59,823 nucleotides of DNA, taken from NCBI RefSeq assembly GCF_003989795.1, contig NZ_RZHG01000014.1, forward strand, positions 1 through 59,823. The letters run 5' to 3'. How positions within the stretch are numbered: position 1 is the stretch's first letter; every line of letters starts with the position of its first letter. The translations under genes were made by a program, and so were the position numbers. The notes beneath the pieces are model-generated. The model did not search any database. It saw only the letters and a program-made list of their open reading frames with translations, and was not told the origin of the DNA. The DNA is from Vreelandella andesensis (GTDB lineage Bacteria; Pseudomonadota; Gammaproteobacteria; Pseudomonadales; Halomonadaceae). Positions 1 to 8,930 of the stretch are shown one piece after another.

Positions 1-2124
1 CTGATCCGTGCCGAAAGTCTTGCGCCAGAGGTTGGTGGCGACGACACCGTGTCGGTTAATGCGGGCAACGTCACCTGGATCGGAGGTGCGGGTAACGACA
101 CGCTTGAAATAACCGATGCTGATCAGGAAAGCCAGTACGTCCTGATGGGTGATAACGCCCAGTTAGGCTGGACTGATGAGGGCATCTTAGTAAGCGCTGA
201 AAATCTCGCCTTTGAAGAAGGTGGCGACGACACCGTGTCGGTTAACGCGGGCAATGTCACCTGGATTGGTGGTGTCGGTAACGACACCCTAGAGATCACC
301 GATGCAGCTCAAGGTAGTCAGCACGCCTTGATGGGCGATAACGCCCAGTTAGGCTGGACGGATGACGGTGTCCTCATCAGCGCTGAGAGCTTGGCAACCG
401 ACGTTGGCGGTGATGATAAGGTGTTCGTTAATGCCGGCAACGTCACCTGGTTCGGCGGTGCGGGTAACGACACCCTTGAGATCTCTGACGCAGCTCAAGG
501 TAGCGAGCATGTGTTGATGGGTGATAACGGCCGAATCAACTGGCTAGATACGGGTTTGCTTAACTTCGTTGAAAGCTTTGCACCTGAGGCAGGCGGCAAC
601 GACACCATCAACGCCAATGCAGGCACCGTATTGGCAGTTGGTGGGAGTGGCGAGAACAAAATTTCAACAGGCTTGGGCAGTGATCGCATTATTGGCGATA
701 ACGGTCGTATAACGTTTGATGACCAAGGTGAAGTGAAGAAACTTATTTCAACTCACTTCGAATTTGGTGGAGATGACACCATCACCAGCGATGGAGGCGA
801 TAACTGGGTAATTGGTGGAAAAGGCAGCAATACCATTGATCTTGAAAGTGGTGATAACAGCGTCATAGGCAACAACGGCTTCATCGAAGGTGAAAATAGT
901 ATTCGACGCCTATTGCAAAGCCTTGATGTTGTGCCCTCGACGGCTGGCAACAACACTATTACAACAGGCTCGGGCCGTGACTATGTCATTGCAGGGATTG
1001 GGGCTAACGAAACAATAAACGCTGCTGGTGAGTCGATTGTCATCGGTGATGATGGTGTGATCGAGGCAGATAACGAAGGCCGCTACATACGAGTAGTGTC
1101 TGGTAATCCTGGTTTGGGCGCTGGTAATGAGCTTAACGGCGGCTCCGACCGTGACATTCTAATCGGTGGCGCTGGCGATGACATTATTAAAGGCGGCGAT
1201 GGAAATGACATTTTATTTGGCGACTTTGGGCGTGTCATCCGGACGGAGAATAGACTCTTTGTCGATGCTAAGAGCATATATGAAGGTGGCAATGATGAAA
1301 TCCATGTGGGTGCAGGTAACAACAGTGCGATAGGCGGTGCAGGTCAAGACACCTTCTTTGAGGCCAATTTCTCTAAGGACATATTCGTCGGTGACTATGG
1401 CTTTTTCGAAATTGAAATAAGTGCGCCGAACGAGCAAGAGCGTATGGTGCACCTAGAGACTATCTCATACGGCCGTTCTGATTTGATCCGTGCCTCACTT
1501 GAAGCGCTATATAGCACCAACGGCCGTGATGATGTGGCAGAGGCTGAGCCTATTATCATCGCCCGATCGCTTGATTCGATGAATGTCATGGACACCGCTT
1601 TCACAATGGAAAGTGAAGAGCGGGATTCATCCAGTCGTATTGCTAAGTTGATAGACGCGTGGATGGAACGCCAGTCAGGTAGCTTACGGTCCAGTATCGC
1701 AAGTGCAACGGCACTATCAGCGACCGAAGGCCTGCGAAATGCTCAAGACACCGATACGACTGTGCTGATGAATGAGCAAGAAGTACCTTCAGAGGGTACA
1801 GAAGAAGCGCTGGACACAGACCTAGAGGACGCTCTTCCTAGTGATGAGGTCATAGAAGGTGAAGCAGTCGACGAAGCATCTGAAACGGTGGAAGGGACAG
1901 AGGGGGAGTTATCTGCTGAAGAAGAAATATCAGAAAGCGATGTTGTGGAAAGTGAAGAGCTTGATGGCCTTCCTGAAGGCTGGCTTGCCGCAGTGAGTGG
2001 AGCCTCAGCCTTGGCGGTAGCCCACCAGCGAAATAAGACGAATGCTTTAGATCAGCTTGAAAAGCTACGTCGTGAGTCCGCCGCGCGGAACTGGCAAAAA
2101 ATGACAACTCCGCAACAAAAATAG
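1..2124 (+). CDS. Giant repeat surface protein, C-terminal part (5' end outside window)
   Basis: The frame is open from base 1, so this is the last 707 residues of a longer protein. It opens with three close copies of a 62-residue repeat and a diverged fourth; each carries a GGDD/GGND block, a Gly-Asn-Asp turn (GGAGNDTLE) and an MGDN element. RTX-type nonapeptides follow near 1138-1230 (GGAGDDIIKGGDGND), a pattern known to bind calcium outside the cell. Fragment residues ~586-659 are strongly acidic, then comes a short hydrophobic stretch (WLAAVSGASALAVA, from residue 661) and a basic, polar tail. The stop overlaps the ribosome-binding site of the export gene that follows, so the two are probably co-transcribed and this is likely that system's substrate (inference). 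It is probably a LEPR-XLL-type protein like the one at 26491, but its N-terminus is not visible. Confidence 0.85.
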   Translation: MIRAESLAPEVGGDDTVSVNAGNVTWIGGAGNDTLEITDADQESQYVLMGDNAQLGWTDEGILVSAENLAFEEGGDDTVSVNAGNVTWIGGVGNDTLEITDAAQGSQHALMGDNAQLGWTDDGVLISAESLATDVGGDDKVFVNAGNVTWFGGAGNDTLEISDAAQGSEHVLMGDNGRINWLDTGLLNFVESFAPEAGGNDTINANAGTVLAVGGSGENKISTGLGSDRIIGDNGRITFDDQGEVKKLISTHFEFGGDDTITSDGGDNWVIGGKGSNTIDLESGDNSVIGNNGFIEGENSIRRLLQSLDVVPSTAGNNTITTGSGRDYVIAGIGANETINAAGESIVIGDDGVIEADNEGRYIRVVSGNPGLGAGNELNGGSDRDILIGGAGDDIIKGGDGNDILFGDFGRVIRTENRLFVDAKSIYEGGNDEIHVGAGNNSAIGGAGQDTFFEANFSKDIFVGDYGFFEIEISAPNEQERMVHLETISYGRSDLIRASLEALYSTNGRDDVAEAEPIIIARSLDSMNVMDTAFTMESEERDSSSRIAKLIDAWMERQSGSLRSSIASATALSATEGLRNAQDTDTTVLMNEQEVPSEGTEEALDTDLEDALPSDEVIEGEAVDEASETVEGTEGELSAEEEISESDVVESEELDGLPEGWLAAVSGASALAVAHQRNKTNALDQLEKLRRESAARNWQKMTTPQQK
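34..591 (+). repeat. Three tandem 186-bp (62-aa) repeats
   Basis: Units begin at 34, 220 and 406, and a fourth, diverged unit begins at 592; spacing is exactly 186 bp each time. The first three keep high DNA identity around the stretch encoding VNAGNVTW and the MGDN element. The array certainly continues upstream, because base 1 falls inside a preceding unit. Confidence 0.9.
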
Positions 2125-2132
2125 GGTAGCTG

Positions 2133-3983
2133 ATGAGTTCGGCATGGCAGAGCAATGAAGTGGCAACCTCTCAAATTACCGAGGTTGGTGAAATACAACG
2201 ATGGTTAGAGCTTCAGGCTGATCGCTTTATCAGTGCGCACGTACATTTGCACTTTGTAGAAGGCATCGCGCTATGGGAGCAAGATGGACAATTCCAGCCC
2301 ATAGCGCTGTGGCCAGCGCAAGCGGAAGGAGTGGGGTTACTCGATGTTGCCAGCCAGGCATTAGAGGCCGCGCAAGGCGCTGTTGTATCAATAGGTGAAG
2401 AGGGGTACGGCGTTGGTTATCCTATTTTGGATCGCTCACCTGAGGGTGATGGAAAAGTAGTAGGTGCCGTTGCTTTTCACGTCACGTATCGGACATCAAC
2501 ACATGCATCAAATAAGCGTTACCTCACTGCGTTTCTGTATCATTTAGAAGACAGTGTCTCGGGGCTAGAGTTGGACTGCCTATCCAATGAAGCGTTAAAA
2601 GCTCATGCATCAACGCGACAGCAAAGCGAATTTTTTTCGCTTTTGGCCGCCGTTTTGGAGCAACCTAGCTATGAGTCGGCAGCCTTGCAGTTGACGACCA
2701 AACTGTCATCGTTAATGCGCGCTGAACGCGTGAGTCTAGGTTGGCGTTCAGGCGCACGAACGAAGATCACTAGCATCTCCCATAGCGCTAATTTTAATAA
2801 TAAGATGAACCGCATACGGGCAACTGAAACGTCAATGGACGAAGCGCTTGATCAGCGATGTCCTGTTGTGTGGCCAAAAGAAAGGGCGCTTGAAGGTGGT
2901 GTGGCCGCTGTTAACCGTGCTCACTTTGCTCTGTCGGAGCTGACAGATATTAGCAATGTGCTGACGGTGCCAGCCGTTGATCAAACGGGTGTTAAGGCCG
3001 CGCTAACTGTAGAGAGAGAAGATCCCTTCACACTAACTGAGATTGAAGCGTTAAGCAGCGTGATGGCGTTGAGTATAAGAGCGTTAGAAGAAAAACGACG
3101 CAATGATCGTCCCCTAGTATTAAAAATGCTGGTCGCCATACGTGGGCAGTTAGCTGCGTTGCTAGGTGCAGGGCATCTTGGCTATAAACTGGCTGCCATC
3201 AGTTTGGTCGCCTTTTTGAGCTACGGTTATTTTGCAACCGGTACGGCTTACGAAGCAGCCGACGCCACCTTGCTTAGCGAATCTCAACACGTTATTTCAG
3301 CACCGTTTCAGGGATATATAGATGCTGCCAAAGCGCGCGCTGGTGACCACGTAAGTGCTGGGGAAGCGTTAGTGATTATGGATACGCGTGATCTTCGTCT
3401 CCAGCAGCTGCAACACCAAAGTCAATTAGCTAAGTTAGAAAGTGAAGCGCAAAGTTTGAGAGCTGAAGGGGATCGTGCCTCCTTAAACATATTAGATGCT
3501 CAGCGGACACAAACTGAAGCTGATTTAGCGCTGGTTGAGTCGCGTCTGCAGCGATCTACGTTAAAAGCTCCATTCGATGGAATTATTGTAGAAGGAGATT
3601 TAACGCAGCAATTGGGGCGGGCGGTTAGCACAGGAGATGAACTTTTGCGTCTTGCACCCGAGGGCCGCTATCGTTTAGAGCTGGCTGTGGACGAGTCTAG
3701 AGTAGCCGATATAGAAGAGGGTCAGCGTGGTGAACTATTGTTGGCAGCGTTAACAGACCGACAATTTGAGTTTGAAGTACAGCGCGTTACCCAAGAGACG
3801 CGTCAACGCGAAGGCAGCAATTACTTTATTGCGGAAGCTACGCTACTAAGTAACGACCCCGCCTTTCGATCGGGCATGGAGGGGGTAGCACGGGTGCCGC
3901 TTGGCGAGCAGCGGCGCATTAGCATTTGGACCCGCGAGTTAAGACAGTGGCTCTTAATGCTTAAATGGCGGGTGTGGTTTTAA
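2133..3983 (+). CDS. GAF-domain / HlyD-family hybrid membrane protein (module 1)
   Basis: This 616-residue protein has two parts. Residues ~10-325 look like a degenerate GAF-like domain followed by a clearer GAF domain, a fold that binds small ligands in sensors. One membrane helix follows at ~350-370, then a HlyD-type adaptor with a biotinyl-lipoyl half (APFQGYI), a short coiled-coil hairpin, the second half (KAPFDGIIVEGD) and a beta-barrel region. The topology implied is a cytoplasmic sensor domain tied to a periplasmic adaptor. It ends in a Trp-rich tail (WLLMLKWRVWF), as its paralogue at 19602 does. The start follows the giant gene by 8 bp, with an AGGG site (2123-2126) overlapping that gene's stop. 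The GAF call comes from fold-like pattern only; the ligand is unknown. Confidence 0.85.
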   Translation: MSSAWQSNEVATSQITEVGEIQRWLELQADRFISAHVHLHFVEGIALWEQDGQFQPIALWPAQAEGVGLLDVASQALEAAQGAVVSIGEEGYGVGYPILDRSPEGDGKVVGAVAFHVTYRTSTHASNKRYLTAFLYHLEDSVSGLELDCLSNEALKAHASTRQQSEFFSLLAAVLEQPSYESAALQLTTKLSSLMRAERVSLGWRSGARTKITSISHSANFNNKMNRIRATETSMDEALDQRCPVVWPKERALEGGVAAVNRAHFALSELTDISNVLTVPAVDQTGVKAALTVEREDPFTLTEIEALSSVMALSIRALEEKRRNDRPLVLKMLVAIRGQLAALLGAGHLGYKLAAISLVAFLSYGYFATGTAYEAADATLLSESQHVISAPFQGYIDAAKARAGDHVSAGEALVIMDTRDLRLQQLQHQSQLAKLESEAQSLRAEGDRASLNILDAQRTQTEADLALVESRLQRSTLKAPFDGIIVEGDLTQQLGRAVSTGDELLRLAPEGRYRLELAVDESRVADIEEGQRGELLLAALTDRQFEFEVQRVTQETRQREGSNYFIAEATLLSNDPAFRSGMEGVARVPLGEQRRISIWTRELRQWLLMLKWRVWF

Positions 3984-3986
3984 TTT

Positions 3987-6137
3987 ATGAGTGCTTCTCT
4001 TTACAGCGATCAGTGGCATCGCGTTGCACACCTTGCACCGCGTCTTCGAAAACATACCAGCATACATCGCCACGACTACCGCGGGGCACCTTGGTATGTC
4101 TTATTCGATGCTCTTACGGGACAAGCTCACCGGTTTACACCGGAGGCATATCAAGTCATTGGTCGCCTTGACGGTTCTTCTTCACTGCAAAAAATCTGGG
4201 ATGATGTCAGCTATGAAATCGGCGACGAAATGCCCACACAAGATGAGTTAATAGGGCTCATCGCGAAATTACATCATGCAAATGTTCTTGCGGGGTATCA
4301 TGATATTGATATCGACGAACTCTCGCACCGTAAACGACAAGGACGTCTGAAAAAAATTAAACAAGTGTTACGTTCCCCATTGGGCGTAAAAATTCCGCTT
4401 GTTGATCCAGATGCCTTCGTTAATGCCACTTATCCTTATGTAAGGCCTGTCTTAAGCATATGGGGGGCTCTTATTTGGATCACTGTTGTTAGCTTTGCAG
4501 TTGTGTTGGCGGCTACGCATTGGGAGGCCTTGACGGACAACCTTGCGGATAGAGTGTTAGGTCTAAATAACTTATTGCTTATGACGTTAGTTTATCCAGT
4601 CATTAAGGTTATTCATGAACTAGGCCATGCTTGGACAACTAAGGATACGGGAGGGGAAGTACACGAAATTGGTGTTATGTTTTTAGTTTTTTTTCCGGTT
4701 CCCTACGTCGATGCATCGGCAGCGGCAGTATGTCCGGATAAAAAACAAAGGATGTTAGTGGGTGCCGCAGGTATTTTAGTTGAGCTTTTTATTGCTGCGT
4801 TGGCAATGATGGTCTGGGTATTAGCTGAACCAGGTCTACTACGATCGATCATGTTTAACATCATGGTGATCGCAGGTATTTCAACGCTGCTCTTTAACGG
4901 CAATCCTCTTTTGCGCTTTGATGCCTATTATGTGTTATCAGACTGGTTAGAAATCCCTAATTTTGGACAGCGTGCTAATCAGCAACTTGGCTTCCTGATC
5001 AAGCGTTTTTTGTTAAATAAGCGCGACACTACAAGTTCTGCAGATTCTTCTAAGGAGTCTTTTTGGCTCGTTATGTATGCGATTATATCTTTCGTCTATC
5101 GCATGTTTTTGATGGTATTTATTGCCATTTTTGTGGCCACTAGCTATTTCTTTGTGGGCGTGGTGCTCGCTATTTGGTCACTTTATATGGCCCTAATTCT
5201 GCCAAGTTTGAAAATCTTGAAGGAGATGGTTGTGGGCACGCAACTAGAGGGTGCGAAAATACGAGCCTGGTGTTGGCTCTTAGGCGTTGTGTTCGCCGTA
5301 GCAGCAGGTCTATTACTGATGCCTTTCCCTCACTCCTCAGTAATTCACGGTGTCGTTGATAGTCGCGAACCTACAAATGTACGGGCTGGAGCTTCTGGTG
5401 AGCTACGTCATTGGTGGGTAGAGGATGGAGAGACTGTTGAAGAAGGGCAGTTAATGGCTGACCTTTATGCGCCAGAGCTGACCAGCGAAGTTGCTCGTCT
5501 TGAAGGTCAAAGGCGCGAAGCTGAATTTCGCATTCAGGCAACCGTAGGTAATCCTCAAGCGATTGCCATTGAGTTAGAGAACCTAAGCCTGATTGAAAAT
5601 CGGCTTGCAGATGCGCAGTTACGAGCTTCAGGCACACGCATAGTGAGCCCTAGGAGTGGCCAAGTAAATTTTGATCAAGGGCGCCTTCACCTTGGTCAGT
5701 TTATCCAACGTGGCCAAACCGTTGGGACCGTCACTCAAGACAGCGACTTCCGCATCCGATCACTACTTCTTGGACACTTGCAGCCGCAGGTCGTCAATGA
5801 TTTGCAGGAGGTAAAGCTGAAGCTGCCTGGACAGAACCGTGAATTTGAAAGCACATTGTTAGGCATATCACCAAGCGCGACACGAGAAATACCCAGCATA
5901 ACGCTTACAAGACAGGGAGGAGGGCAAGTAGCGTTAGATCCGGAGCAGACTGAAGAGCTTAGGGCGTACCGGCAACATTACACGCTGGATGTTAATGCAC
6001 AGCCTTTAATCGACGCAGAAGTGGCAGTGGCGCTCGATAGTCGTGTGTACATTAAGCTTGTACATACACCGTCCCCTATAGGGTATCGGCTTTGGGACAA
6101 CATTAGACGAAATTTTTTGTCTCTCTTTGAACGATAA
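3987..6137 (+). CDS. PqqD-like / M50 site-2-protease-like / HlyD hybrid (module 1)
   Basis: This is a 716-residue polytopic membrane protein. Residues ~1-100 resemble a PqqD-like winged-helix domain, a fold that in peptide-maturation systems binds leader peptides. Several membrane helices follow and carry the zinc-protease motif HELGH (residues 210-214) and the downstream NPLLRFDAYY (306-315, D312). Together these supply the metal ligands expected of M50 intramembrane proteases. Residues ~450-716 form a HlyD-like periplasmic adaptor with split lipoyl halves. The gene begins 3 bp after the GAF-HlyD stop without a convincing ribosome site, which suggests translational coupling. All catalytic residues are present, so processing of a membrane-passing substrate is plausible but inferred. 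A non-proteolytic, structural use of the M50 fold is the alternative. Confidence 0.88.
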   Translation: MSASLYSDQWHRVAHLAPRLRKHTSIHRHDYRGAPWYVLFDALTGQAHRFTPEAYQVIGRLDGSSSLQKIWDDVSYEIGDEMPTQDELIGLIAKLHHANVLAGYHDIDIDELSHRKRQGRLKKIKQVLRSPLGVKIPLVDPDAFVNATYPYVRPVLSIWGALIWITVVSFAVVLAATHWEALTDNLADRVLGLNNLLLMTLVYPVIKVIHELGHAWTTKDTGGEVHEIGVMFLVFFPVPYVDASAAAVCPDKKQRMLVGAAGILVELFIAALAMMVWVLAEPGLLRSIMFNIMVIAGISTLLFNGNPLLRFDAYYVLSDWLEIPNFGQRANQQLGFLIKRFLLNKRDTTSSADSSKESFWLVMYAIISFVYRMFLMVFIAIFVATSYFFVGVVLAIWSLYMALILPSLKILKEMVVGTQLEGAKIRAWCWLLGVVFAVAAGLLLMPFPHSSVIHGVVDSREPTNVRAGASGELRHWWVEDGETVEEGQLMADLYAPELTSEVARLEGQRREAEFRIQATVGNPQAIAIELENLSLIENRLADAQLRASGTRIVSPRSGQVNFDQGRLHLGQFIQRGQTVGTVTQDSDFRIRSLLLGHLQPQVVNDLQEVKLKLPGQNREFESTLLGISPSATREIPSITLTRQGGGQVALDPEQTEELRAYRQHYTLDVNAQPLIDAEVAVALDSRVYIKLVHTPSPIGYRLWDNIRRNFLSLFER

Positions 6138-6151
6138 ATTAGGCTAACCTC

Positions 6152-8113
6152 ATGTTGTTTGCACTTCAGCGCTATCCTGTTAATGGTGTCGATCGACCAG
6201 AAAAAGTGGTACAGCCGCCTAGTTGGCTAGATCAACTGTGGGCATGGGGGACAGCCCATGCACATTTACCTTCAGCGCTGCCACTTTTTGCTTTGAAAAT
6301 GCTGCTTCCCTTCATACATTACTATGGCAAAAAGTTACAACGCTTAAGCGATGCGGCGCTAAATCAGCATATACAAGACCAAAGGCAGCAATTACTTAAA
6401 ACGGGAGTTAATGTTGTCAATGTGGTACGCAACTTTGCATTAATACGAGAAGTAGCCCGAAGAGAACTCCAGATGCCCCACCGAGATGTCCAATTACTAG
6501 GTGGAATGTCGCTCATGCGGGGCTGTATGACAGAAATGCAAACAGGTGAAGGCAAAACGCTCACCGCGACCTTAGCGGCTGCCACTGCGGCAATGGCAGG
6601 TGTTCCAGTGCATGTTGTTACCGTTAATGATTATTTATCAAAACGTGATGCCGAGCTGATGCTGCCTATTTATGAGCGCCTTGGGTTGAATGTGCGCTTC
6701 GTAGTACATGACATGTCTAGTGCCGAGCGTCGACAAGCGTACGGTGCTGATATCACCTATTGCACCAGTAAAGAGCTGGTTTTTGACTACCTGCGTGATA
6801 TGAAACGTTTTGACAACGTGCGCTCACCTTTGCAAGCGCATGCGGCTAACTTACAACGTCGTTTGTCGACTCGCTTACTTTTAATGCGGGGGTTACATTT
6901 TGCCATTATAGATGAGGCTGATAGTGTATTGCTCGACGAAGCGAGAACTCCCTTAATCTTGTCAGCCGAGGATGACGGAGATGACGGCCTTGATCTTTCG
7001 TTGATTCACGCATCACTCAGAATGACAAAGGATTTTAAAAAAGGAGAACATTTTGATATTGAGAAAGGTGTTCTTTTCTTGACTGTGAAGGGTAAAGAAG
7101 TACTTTCCAATGAAATGCTTTCAACGCAAAACATAACGCGACAGCGACATCCACTGGGAAAAGCAAAATTGGAATGGTTGGCCCACCAGGCACTTGTCGC
7201 TAAACACCAAATTATTAAAGATCGCCATTATTTAGTGCGAGACGACAAGATTCTCATTATAGATGAGCATAATGGAAGGGTACTTCCAGATCGGCGCTGG
7301 GCAAAAGGTCTGCAGCAGTTACTAGAGGTACTAGAAGGATGTAAGCGGACGGCCCCTAATGTGACACTCGCACAAATTACTTTTCAGCGTTTTTTTCGCC
7401 GTTATCAACATCTTGCAGGGATGACGGGTACTGCCAAAGAAGTTAAAAAAGAGCTCTGGCAAACCTATGGGCGTCCTTTTTTGCCAGTCCCGCCCCACCA
7501 AAAAAATCGCCGTCAAAAAGGGCGTGTGCATAGTTTTAAGGATAATCAGACTCGCTGGCAGTGGATAGCAAAGCGAGCCTTTGAGAAGTCAGAAGAGGGC
7601 AGGCCTGTTTTAATTACTACGGTTAATGTCAATGACTCCGAAGAATTATCCGCGATACTGGCAGGCCACATTCCGCACCATGACGTGCTCAATGCTCGCC
7701 AAGACGACAATGAAGCAGACGTAGTAATGCGTGCTGGGAACACAGGTGCAGTTACTATCGCTACCAGCATTGCTGGACGTGGTACAGATATAAAACTCGA
7801 TGACGCAGCTAAAGCGTTAGGCGGTCTACACATTATCGCAGCAGGCCTGCATGACGCAGGAAGAATTGACCGTCAGATTGAAGGGCGCTGTGCACGGCAA
7901 GGGGATCCCGGCTCGATTGAATGGGCTATCAGCGAAGAAGATGCCATTTTGGATGAACTGCAAGGGTGGCAACAAAATATAGGCGGACTTTACCGTCGTC
8001 AAAAAAAAGCACAGCGCCTGCGCGAGAAACGGCATGCTCATCAACGAGCACGTATGTTGCGCGCCGATTGGAAAAGTAGTGAACGACTTGGGTTTAGCGG
8101 TCGCCTGGAGTGA
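6152..8113 (+). CDS. Short SecA-like translocase ATPase (module 1)
   Basis: At 653 residues this is about 250 shorter than housekeeping SecA. The DEAD-motor core is intact: Walker A GEGKT (132-136), DEAD (254-257) in a SecA-typical DEARTPLI context, a preprotein-crosslinking-sized insert, GMTGTA (~423), AGRGTDI (~541) and the arginine-finger region GRCARQGDPGS (578 on). Only ~75 residues follow the last motif. Most of the SecA C-domain (helical scaffold with two-helix finger, wing, zinc-binding tail) is therefore missing. Housekeeping SecA pushes proteins through SecYEG; this version may use another channel or another helper. It lies 14 bp after the M50-HlyD gene in the same operon, so a motor role for export of the giant protein is the natural inference. 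It is not the cell's secA. Confidence 0.9.
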   Translation: MLFALQRYPVNGVDRPEKVVQPPSWLDQLWAWGTAHAHLPSALPLFALKMLLPFIHYYGKKLQRLSDAALNQHIQDQRQQLLKTGVNVVNVVRNFALIREVARRELQMPHRDVQLLGGMSLMRGCMTEMQTGEGKTLTATLAAATAAMAGVPVHVVTVNDYLSKRDAELMLPIYERLGLNVRFVVHDMSSAERRQAYGADITYCTSKELVFDYLRDMKRFDNVRSPLQAHAANLQRRLSTRLLLMRGLHFAIIDEADSVLLDEARTPLILSAEDDGDDGLDLSLIHASLRMTKDFKKGEHFDIEKGVLFLTVKGKEVLSNEMLSTQNITRQRHPLGKAKLEWLAHQALVAKHQIIKDRHYLVRDDKILIIDEHNGRVLPDRRWAKGLQQLLEVLEGCKRTAPNVTLAQITFQRFFRRYQHLAGMTGTAKEVKKELWQTYGRPFLPVPPHQKNRRQKGRVHSFKDNQTRWQWIAKRAFEKSEEGRPVLITTVNVNDSEELSAILAGHIPHHDVLNARQDDNEADVVMRAGNTGAVTIATSIAGRGTDIKLDDAAKALGGLHIIAAGLHDAGRIDRQIEGRCARQGDPGSIEWAISEEDAILDELQGWQQNIGGLYRRQKKAQRLREKRHAHQRARMLRADWKSSERLGFSGRLE

Positions 8114-8139
8114 AGGGGTTACCCACTATAGGAGCGAGC

Positions 8140-8877
8140 ATGGTTAAAATAAGCGCGTTAGCATCACTTCCTTTTTTGGTCTCCACATTGCTAGTGGTGC
8201 CGTCAATCTCCCAAGCTGATATTCAGGCAGTTAGTTGCTTGGTCGGGCCGAGTAAATCCGCAACCCTCTCCAGTGGAGTACCTGGACTTTTAGAAACTAT
8301 AGATGTTCAGCGTGGTGAAGAGGTAGAAAGAGAACAAGTATTATTTAGCCTTAATAGCAATGTTGAGGAAGCGAGCCTTGCGCTTGAGTCCGCACGTGTT
8401 GCATTCGCACAGCGCACGTTACAGCGTAATCAGCGGCTCATTGAGCGAGGTATTTTGAGTGAGAGTGAACGCGATGAAATGGATACAGAACTTAGCATAG
8501 CTAGGTTACAAGCGGATTTGGCAGAGGCAAGAATTGCAGATCGCATCATTCAAGCTCCTTTTCCAGGCATCATTTCCTCATTAGAAAGTGAGGAAGGAGA
8601 GTACATCGACAACACTCCTGTAATGCAGCTTGTCCAGATTGATCCGCTGGAGCTCGAGCTGGTGCTTCCATTAAGTGCATTTGGTCGATTCTCAGTAGGT
8701 GATGTAATAGATATTGAATTGGTTGAGCCTGTAGGCGAATCAATGCCTGCTGAAATTACCAGTATTGATCGCTTTATCGATCCTTCGAGTGGCACCTTCG
8801 TTATTTATTTAGCATTGAATAATACTGATAACGTGATACCACCTGGTATTAACTGCCGCTTACCTACTAGCGCTTAA
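8140..8877 (+). CDS. Small periplasmic adaptor (membrane fusion protein), module 1
   Basis: This 245-residue secreted or membrane-anchored protein belongs to the HlyD/RND-adaptor superfamily. A signal peptide is visible, with a hydrophobic core (FLVSTLLVV) and a likely cut after SQA. The rest is the standard layout: first lipoyl half, alpha-hairpin with an R-x-x-x-L-I-x-x-G-I-L-S-x-S-E motif, second half (IQAPFPGIIS), and a short beta-barrel ending in PGI-x-C-R-L. I chose ATG 8140 over an upstream GTG at 8110 because an AGGAG site (8130-8134) precedes it and because it yields a clean signal peptide. It is the last gene of the module 1 operon. No RND pump is nearby, so it is taken as a third adaptor of the export system. 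Confidence 0.85.
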   Translation: MVKISALASLPFLVSTLLVVPSISQADIQAVSCLVGPSKSATLSSGVPGLLETIDVQRGEEVEREQVLFSLNSNVEEASLALESARVAFAQRTLQRNQRLIERGILSESERDEMDTELSIARLQADLAEARIADRIIQAPFPGIISSLESEEGEYIDNTPVMQLVQIDPLELELVLPLSAFGRFSVGDVIDIELVEPVGESMPAEITSIDRFIDPSSGTFVIYLALNNTDNVIPPGINCRLPTSA

Positions 8878-8930
8878 AGGTGCCTTTTGAGCCAGCTGCA
8901 CGCCAGTGCGTCAGTAACTCCTAACTACCT

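Noticed and set aside
34..640. Regularly spaced repeats resembling a CRISPR-like array
   Set aside because: The 186-bp spacing is a multiple of three, identity is spread over the whole unit, and the frame is open throughout, so these are protein repeats.
6152..8113. Housekeeping secA
   Set aside because: It is ~250 residues too short, lacks the zinc-binding tail, has a second diverged copy nearby, and sits in an operon with adaptor genes.
8140..8877. Adaptor of an RND multidrug pump
   Set aside because: No RND permease or outer-membrane channel gene is adjacent, and the protein ends the export operon.
8878..8930. AAAGGTGCCTTT palindrome as a terminator between module 1 and the ATPase gene
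   Set aside because: The 2-base centre is too short for a hairpin loop and there is no adequate T-run.
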